Shown here: positions 1-3,717 of the stretch, piece after piece | How the letters are laid out: each line of letters starts with the position of its first letter | Position numbering within the stretch: the first letter of the stretch is position 1 | From: an uncultured Eubacteriales bacterium | Lineage (GTDB): Bacteria; Bacillota; Clostridia; Oscillospirales; CAG-272 | Assembly: GCA_949286815.1 (NCBI GenBank) | Contig: CASEEB010000254.1 | Location: forward strand, 1-5,766 | Direction: 5' to 3' | Length of the DNA: 5,766 bases | Notes under the pieces: model-generated | Databases searched by the model: none | Told to the model about the DNA's origin: nothing | Seen by the model: only the letters and a program-made list of their open reading frames with translations | Translations under genes and position numbers: made by a program

Positions 1-1
1 G

Positions 2-78
2 TGGTCGGAGTGGCGGGATTCGAACCCACGGCCTCTTGGTCCCGAACCAAGCGCACTACCAAACTGTGCCACACCCCG
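2..78 (-). tRNA. tRNA-Pro (anticodon CGG), CCA end encoded
   Basis: On the minus strand the sequence folds into a complete 77-nt cloverleaf. The acceptor stem is CGGGGTG/CACTCCG, the D stem GCAC/GTGC, the anticodon stem CTTGG/CCAAG with loop TTCGGGA, and the T arm GTGGG-TTCGAAT-CCCGC with one T-G pair. The discriminator is A, followed by an encoded CCA at 2-4. The anticodon CGG reads proline codon CCG. It is transcribed leftward, away from the insertion sequence, from the promoter at 108-136. The window ends one base past the CCA, so a downstream tRNA cluster or terminator cannot be judged. Confidence 0.97.
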
Positions 79-107
79 ACAAAATATTTGATTTCAAATA
101 CTTGAAT

Positions 108-136
108 AGTATATCACAAAATCTGATTTTTGTCAA
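108..136 (-). promoter_or_regulatory. Sigma-A promoter of tRNA-Pro
   Basis: Read on the minus strand there is a consensus -35 TTGACA (131-136), a 17-nt spacer and a -10 TATACT (108-113). A TG one base upstream of the -10 gives an extended -10. Transcription should begin near position 101, about 23 nt before the mature tRNA 5' end, leaving a short leader for RNase P. A near-consensus promoter fits a stable-RNA gene. The -35 overlaps the -35 of a putative plus-strand promoter. Confidence 0.85.
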
Positions 137-158
137 GAGATTTTTTTCCGATTATAAA
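130..158 (+). promoter_or_regulatory. Putative rightward promoter facing the insertion sequence
   Basis: On the plus strand TTGTCA (130-135) and TATAAA (153-158) are separated by 17 nt, each one mismatch from the sigma-A consensus. The predicted start is near 165, outside the left end of the insertion sequence and about 110 nt before the transposase start codon. It could therefore add host-driven transcription of the transposase. It shares its -35 region with the tRNA promoter on the opposite strand. The region is AT-rich, so a chance match is possible. Confidence 0.45.
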
Positions 159-172
159 ATTATTTTCTGTGA

Positions 173-199
173 GTGAATTCCCAAAGTAAATTCCACAGT
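173..199 (+). repeat. Left terminal inverted repeat of the insertion sequence
   Basis: Positions 173-199 match the reverse complement of 1635-1661 over 27 bases without mismatch. The core, CCCAAAGTAAATTCCAC at 180-196, is motif copy R1 with its CCC edge facing outward. The outer seven bases, GTGAATT, may belong to the element or to the target: the bases AATT lie next to both ends, and joining the flanks across one AATT gives the palindrome GTGAATTCAC. Confidence 0.85.
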
Positions 200-255
200 G
201 GAATTTGAAGTAGAATTTACTGTGGGAAAGATTTTGTGGTAGAATTTAGTCTGGG
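180..255. repeat. Left-end cluster of the 17-nt motif (consensus CYCANASTAAATTCYRC)
   Basis: Three full copies lie here: R1 at 180-196 (plus), R3 at 210-226 (minus, CCCACAGTAAATTCTAC) and R4 at 239-255 (minus, CCCAGACTAAATTCTAC). A partial copy, R2, keeps only the AAATTCCAC part at 198-206 (minus). R1 and R2 together form a perfect 9-bp inverted repeat around a single A (188-206). R4 ends only three bases before the AAGGAGG ribosome binding site. Likely roles are transposase binding sites and autorepression of the transposase gene; this is inferred from repetition and position, not shown by the sequence. Confidence 0.8.
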
Positions 256-257
256 AA

Positions 258-264
258 AAGGAGG
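258..264 (+). promoter_or_regulatory. Ribosome binding site of the transposase gene
   Basis: AAGGAGG lies nine bases before the ATG at 274. This favours 274 over the second in-frame ATG at 301, which has no comparable site. Confidence 0.85.
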
Positions 265-273
265 TTCCAGACT

Positions 274-1464
274 ATGAACTACGAAAAGAGAAACAAACAC
301 ATGACGCTTGACGATCGCATTGAAATTCAAGAGTGCCTTAACAAAGGTATGACCTTCAAAGCAATCGCTCAAAGAATTGGAAAAGATCAAACAACGGTGT
401 CGAAAGAGGTAAAGCTGCACGGAAAAACCTATACGAATAGCTTTACCAAAACAGACGAGTGTTGCCCGAAGTTATTAAAGGCTCCGTTCGTTTGCAATGG
501 GTGCCCGAAGCGCAACCACAGTAACTGTCCCTATGTCAGAAGAGTATACCAAGCCAAAAGCGCCCAACAAGAATACGAAACTGTGTTGGTTGAATCGAGA
601 GAAGGGATTCCGCTTACCAAAGAAGAGTTTTACAAAACCGAGGAGATTATTTCTTCTGCCGTAAAAGCCGGACAAAACATATACCATGCCATTCAAGCAA
701 ATAATCTTTCCGTTTCCAAAACCACAGTTTACAGACACATTGAATGCGGTTACTATACGATTTCCAAAATAGATCTTCCACGTGCTGTGAAATTTAAATC
801 GAGAAAAGAACAAAAGGGTGAATATGTGCCTAAAGGCGTTAAAATTGGCAGAAGTTTTGAGGATTTTATGCTTTATCTTGAAGAAAATCCTTCTACCAAC
901 TACGTTGAAATGGATACTGTCATCGGAAGAATTGGCGGCAAGGTTATTATGACGTTTCAGTTCGTAAACGTGGACTTTATGTTCGGTTTACTGTTAGACA
1001 ACAAAACCGCTGCCGAAGCCGCAAGAAGAATTCGTGAATTAAAAGAAAGGCTCCGCACTTTCGGACTTGATTTTGGAGATGCCTTCCCTGTCCTTCTAAC
1101 CGACAATGGTGGTGAATTCAGCGATGTTTTTTCATTTGAAAATGGGTTGGATGAGCAACCGGAAACCAAAATGTTTTTCTGTGATCCCAATGCTCCATAC
1201 CAAAAGCCCCACGTTGAAAACAACCATACTTTGTTCAGAGGAATTGTTGAAACCGGTACTTCTTTCGATGATTGGACGCAGGATAACGTCAATCTAATAT
1301 TCTCTCATATTAACGCTGTTAAGAGAAAGCAATTCAATGGTAAAAGCTCTTACGATATGTTTTCTTTTACATATTCCAAAGAGCTTTCCGACGCTTTGGG
1401 TATTTCTTTCGTTGCTCCTAAAGAGGTTATTCAAACTTCAAAATTGTTGAAACTTTTTTCTTAA
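274..1464 (+). CDS. IS30-family DDE transposase
   Basis: This 396-residue protein cuts and rejoins the ends of its own insertion sequence. The N-terminus (about residues 10-48) is the helix-turn-helix typical of IS30 transposases (MTLDDRIEIQECLNKG, then AIAQRIGKDQTTVSKEV), expected to bind the terminal repeats. A cysteine cluster follows (C63, C64, C74-x2-C77, C85) that could bind zinc. A second helix-turn-helix-like stretch lies near 135-158. The RNase H-like catalytic core spans about 207-350. The likely DDE triad is D214 (VEMDTVIG), D277 (LLTDNGGEFSD) and E315 (KPHVENNHTLFR), with the family context FFCDPNAPYQK before the glutamate. Length is usual for the family and there is no frameshift or internal stop, so the enzyme is probably functional. 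The start at 274 is chosen for its AAGGAGG site. The TAA stop lies inside motif copy R5. The plus-strand promoter at 130-158 or an internal one could drive it. Confidence 0.95.
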   Translation: MNYEKRNKHMTLDDRIEIQECLNKGMTFKAIAQRIGKDQTTVSKEVKLHGKTYTNSFTKTDECCPKLLKAPFVCNGCPKRNHSNCPYVRRVYQAKSAQQEYETVLVESREGIPLTKEEFYKTEEIISSAVKAGQNIYHAIQANNLSVSKTTVYRHIECGYYTISKIDLPRAVKFKSRKEQKGEYVPKGVKIGRSFEDFMLYLEENPSTNYVEMDTVIGRIGGKVIMTFQFVNVDFMFGLLLDNKTAAEAARRIRELKERLRTFGLDFGDAFPVLLTDNGGEFSDVFSFENGLDEQPETKMFFCDPNAPYQKPHVENNHTLFRGIVETGTSFDDWTQDNVNLIFSHINAVKRKQFNGKSSYDMFSFTYSKELSDALGISFVAPKEVIQTSKLLKLFS

Positions 1465-1654
1465 AGTAAATTCTACATATGGTGGAATTTAGTCTGGGAA
1501 ATTACCCTCTCAGGCTTTTTTAGGTGCGCTCTCTTTTAATTTTTTTATTGCTCTTTATCCCTATTTGTCCCTCTTTTCTTCTTTTCCCACACTAAATTCC
1601 GCTTGTTTCTCACACTAAATTCCACCGCTTTCCTACTGTGGAATTTACTTTGGG
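1460..1654. repeat. Right-end cluster of the 17-nt motif
   Basis: Five copies of the motif seen at the left end occur here: R5 at 1460-1476 (plus, CTTAAAGTAAATTCTAC, contains the transposase stop codon), R6 at 1482-1498 (minus, CCCAGACTAAATTCCAC), R7 at 1586-1602 (plus, CCCACACTAAATTCCGC), R8 at 1609-1625 (plus, CTCACACTAAATTCCAC) and R9 at 1638-1654 (minus, the terminal repeat). R5 and R6 face each other and form a 10-bp stem with one G-T pair (1467-1476 with 1482-1491). Spacing and orientation are irregular. The pyrimidine-rich stretch between R6 and R7 has no coding potential that I can see. Confidence 0.8.
1491..1521 (+). terminator. Probable rho-independent terminator of the transposase gene
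   Basis: AGTCTGGG (1491-1498) can pair with CTCAGGCT (1509-1516) in an 8-bp stem with two G-T pairs and a 10-nt loop. A run of six T follows (1516-1521). It begins 27 nt after the stop codon and uses part of motif copy R6. The stem is modest, so efficiency is uncertain. Confidence 0.5.
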
Positions 1655-1661
1655 AATTCAC
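1635..1661 (-). repeat. Right terminal inverted repeat of the insertion sequence
   Basis: This is the exact inverted partner of 173-199. Its core at 1638-1654 is the minus-strand form of CCCAAAGTAAATTCCAC (motif copy R9), again with the CCC edge outermost. AATT follows at 1655-1658. Confidence 0.85.
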
Positions 1662-1710
1662 GCGCCAATGTTCAATAAAAATACCGCGATACAAATAAAG
1701 CAACGGGACA

Positions 1711-1738
1711 GCCTGTTTCCGAAATACCGGAACAAGCC
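1711..1738 (-). terminator. Possible terminator downstream of amt
   Basis: On the minus strand GGCTTGTTCCG and CGGAAACAGGC can form a roughly 10-bp stem with one bulged A and one G-T pair around a 6-nt loop. It lies about 70 nt past the amt stop codon. The downstream tract is only weakly T-rich (TTGCTTTATTTG, after several other bases), so this is a weak candidate. The rest of 1659-1809 shows no gene. Confidence 0.35.
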
Positions 1739-1809
1739 GCCCGCCGCGTATGTTTTTTATGATTAAAATATGTTTACACGACCATGAATATACTTACAAT
1801 GAATAACCG

Positions 1810-3555
1810 TCAATCCTTGCCCGATTTCATCATCTCAAGTTCCGCGTCGTCCTGAAGCGCGTCATACCCTTCCTCGCCGGTGCGTATCTTTACTACGTTT
1901 TCAACATCGTAAACAAATATCTTTCCGTCGCCTATATGTCCGGTATAAAGCACATCTCTCGCGGTCCTTATCACGGTATCCACAGGTACTTTGCTTACGA
2001 CTATATCAACCTGTATTTTCGGAAGCAGATTGGTTTCAATCTGGACTCCTCTGTAATACTCGGGCTTGCCCTTTTGTATACCGCAGCCGAGAACATGAGA
2101 TACGGTCATTCCGGTGATTCCGATACCCATCATTGCCTCTTTCAACGCCTCAAACCTGGACTCCTTGCATATTATCTCTATCTTTGTCAGTTTCGGCGTT
2201 CCGTCATCTACCGATACAACTTTCTTTACGGGCACCGCTTCGACTGCCGGGACATCTCCCGTAACCGCGACCGCATCTTCATATCCGTAATATCCGCCGT
2301 CTACAGCCGGAGCAAAATCCGGATACGCGCTGTTTCCATGCTCTCCGATATCAAGACCCGAGAGCTCTTCTTCGGGCGAAACACGGATGCCGATTGTCTT
2401 TTTAAGCACCAGCCAGACAATTGAAGAAGATACAAATACAAACGCTCCCACGGCTACTATTCCGAGAAGCTGTACGCCGAGAAGCCTGAATCCGCCGCCA
2501 TAGAAAAGTCCGTTTTCGGTGGAAAGCGAAGTAACGCCCTCTTTCGCAAACAGTCCGACAAAAACAGTTCCCAGAACCCCGCAGCCGAGGTGAACGGACG
2601 TTGCGCCCACAGGGTCATCGATCTTGATACGGTCAAAGAACATTACCGCAAATACGACTACCACGCCTGCAATCGCGCCTATAAGCAGTGAGATCTCAAT
2701 GCTTACATACGCGCATCCTCCGGTAACGGCGACAAGTCCCGCCAGACAGCCGTTGATAGTCATGCCAAGATCCGGCTTGCCTATAAATATCCACGCGGTA
2801 ACCGTAGACGTCACAACCGCCGCGATCGCCGAAGTATTGGTTGTCATTAAAATATGCATGATATCGGAAGTGTTCTGGAAGCTCATGGTAGAACCGGGGT
2901 TAAAGCCAAACCATCCGAGCCAGAGCACAAACAGACCTATAACCGCAAGCGACATGTTGTGTCCGGGAATCGCGCGGGGCTTTCCGTTTTTATCGTACTT
3001 GCCGATACGGGGACCCAGAATCAACGCTCCCGAAAGAGCCGCCCATCCGCCGACCGAGTGAACCACGGTATCTCCGGCGAAATCCTTAAAGCCCAGATCA
3101 GCGAGCCAACCGCCGCCCCAGACCCAATGCCCGACTACCGGGTATATAAACAATGTGAGTATAAAAGAAAATATGATAAATGATATGTATTTTATTCTTT
3201 CCGCAACGGCGCCCGATACTATAGTAGCGGCGGTGCCGCAGAATACAAGCTGAAAGAAAAATTTGCCCCAGAACGGCACACTTGAAGTCAATGTGTCGTC
3301 ATAAGCCGACAGGTCGGCATTGCCTAAAATCCATATGTTTTCAGTGCCGATAATCGGATTGTCGCCACCGAACATCAGACCCCACCCCAACAGCAAAAAT
3401 CCAAGTGAGGATATTGCGAAAACAATAAAGTTTTTGGAAAGAATATTTACGGTGTTTTTAGATCTCGCGAACCCGGCTTCCACGGAAGCAAATCCAAGGT
3501 TCATGAAAAAGACAAGAATCGCGGCTAAAAATACCCATAAAGTATCAATCAGCAT
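1810..3555 (-). CDS. amt: Ammonium transporter with fused C-terminal P-II regulatory domain
   Basis: This 581-residue membrane protein imports ammonium. Residues 1-411 are the Amt channel, with about 11 membrane helices. Visible Amt landmarks are D158 and H166 (KDFAGDTVVH), W146 (VWGGGW), F218 (GWFGFNPGS) and the second pore histidine H322 (DDPVGATSVH). The conserved cytoplasmic tail RVSPEEELSGLDIGEHGNSAY is also present. A109 sits where E. coli AmtB has the outer gate F107, as in many AMT1-like transporters. A Val/Ala/Pro/Tyr-rich linker of about 45 residues follows. Residues 457-565 are a P-II domain: Q494 and K513 match Q39 and K58, and TGHIGDGKIFVYD matches the ATP-binding B-loop. The T-loop keeps R502 (R47, which plugs the pore in the E. 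coli AmtB-GlnK complex) but has I506 where Y51 is uridylylated. The domain therefore probably senses ATP/ADP and 2-oxoglutarate and gates its own channel. It lies downstream of glnN on the same strand. Confidence 0.95.
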   Translation of the reverse strand: MLIDTLWVFLAAILVFFMNLGFASVEAGFARSKNTVNILSKNFIVFAISSLGFLLLGWGLMFGGDNPIIGTENIWILGNADLSAYDDTLTSSVPFWGKFFFQLVFCGTAATIVSGAVAERIKYISFIIFSFILTLFIYPVVGHWVWGGGWLADLGFKDFAGDTVVHSVGGWAALSGALILGPRIGKYDKNGKPRAIPGHNMSLAVIGLFVLWLGWFGFNPGSTMSFQNTSDIMHILMTTNTSAIAAVVTSTVTAWIFIGKPDLGMTINGCLAGLVAVTGGCAYVSIEISLLIGAIAGVVVVFAVMFFDRIKIDDPVGATSVHLGCGVLGTVFVGLFAKEGVTSLSTENGLFYGGGFRLLGVQLLGIVAVGAFVFVSSSIVWLVLKKTIGIRVSPEEELSGLDIGEHGNSAYPDFAPAVDGGYYGYEDAVAVTGDVPAVEAVPVKKVVSVDDGTPKLTKIEIICKESRFEALKEAMMGIGITGMTVSHVLGCGIQKGKPEYYRGVQIETNLLPKIQVDIVVSKVPVDTVIRTARDVLYTGHIGDGKIFVYDVENVVKIRTGEEGYDALQDDAELEMMKSGKD

Positions 3556-3560
3556 TTAAA

Positions 3561-3567
3561 TCACCTC
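3561..3567 (-). promoter_or_regulatory. Ribosome binding site of amt
   Basis: On the minus strand GAGGTGA precedes the ATG at 3553-3555, with about 8 nt between GAGG and the start codon. This supports the chosen start, after which the first membrane helix begins almost at once. Confidence 0.8.
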
Positions 3568-3596
3568 TCAATATATTTACTTAAAATTGATAAACT

Positions 3597-3623
3597 ATTA
3601 TAACGAGGACTTTTTATTGTCTC
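3597..3623 (-). promoter_or_regulatory. Probable amt promoter: perfect -10, poor -35
   Basis: A consensus TATAAT lies on the minus strand at 3597-3602, giving a predicted start near 3590 and a leader of about 35 nt. At the usual distance upstream there is no good -35; the nearest candidate, GAGACA (3618-3623), is only 15 nt away. The position between the glnN terminator and amt suits an independent promoter. A weak -35 could mean dependence on an activator, which is inference. Confidence 0.6.
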
Positions 3624-3650
3624 CCGGAAATGAAGCCTAAATCCTCTGAA

Positions 3651-3693
3651 ACGCAAAACGTGCATCCGAGAGTTTTCCTCTTCAGATGCACGT
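3651..3693 (-). terminator. Rho-independent terminator of glnN
   Basis: On the minus strand ACGTGCATC (3685-3693) and GATGCACGT (3658-3666) form a perfect 9-bp stem. Inside it AGAG-GAAAA-CTCT makes a short second stem with a GAAAA loop. A T-rich tail, TTTTGCGTTT, follows, counting the last stem base. The hairpin starts 24 nt after the glnN stop codon and points the same way, so most glnN transcripts should end before amt. Confidence 0.75.
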
Positions 3694-3717
3694 CATTGTG
3701 TATTTATATATATTCAA

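Larger units (their letters stand above)
180..1654 (+). mobile_element. IS30-family insertion sequence, apparently intact
   Basis: The element consists of one full-length IS30-type transposase gene between perfect inverted repeats. Taking the outermost CCC/GGG as the ends gives about 1475 bp and leaves AATT immediately outside each end (176-179 and 1655-1658) as a possible target duplication. Alternatively the ends lie at 173 and 1661, because the inverted match continues through those bases. Non-coding ends are long for the family: 94 nt on the left and 190 nt on the right, both filled with copies of a 17-nt motif. The element sits between tRNA-Pro and the 3' end of amt and interrupts neither. 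Its base composition looks more AT-rich than amt and glnN. Nothing in it looks degraded, so it may be active or recently arrived (inference). Confidence 0.85.

Noticed and set aside
211..245. TAGAAT at 211-216 and 240-245 (inside motif copies) as -10 boxes of an internal transposase promoter.
   Set aside because: No acceptable -35 is present at 16-18 nt for either. An internal promoter remains possible but is not supported well enough to annotate.
301..303. Second in-frame ATG as the transposase start.
   Set aside because: It has no ribosome binding site, whereas the ATG at 274 has AAGGAGG at nine bases.
475..813. Minus-strand open frames inside the transposase gene (also 957-1292), and a plus-strand frame at 1106-1297.
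   Set aside because: They overlap the conserved transposase domains and have no recognisable product.
180..1654. Repeated 17-nt units suggested a CRISPR-like or iteron array.
   Set aside because: Copies occur in both orientations, with unequal spacing, and lie only in the two ends of an insertion sequence. There are no uniform spacers and no cas or rep gene.
1936..2424. Plus-strand open frame of 162 codons inside the amt gene, and similar frames at 2624-3061, 2854-3183, 4312-4716 and 4852-5325.
   Set aside because: They are antisense to strongly recognisable amt and glnN domains, resemble no family known to me, and their products have the irregular composition of shadow frames.
3556..3660. 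Sigma-54 (-24/-12) promoter or nitrogen riboswitch upstream of amt.
   Set aside because: No TGGCAC-N5-TTGCA-like element is seen on the minus strand, and the leader after the predicted start is too short and unstructured for a known riboswitch.
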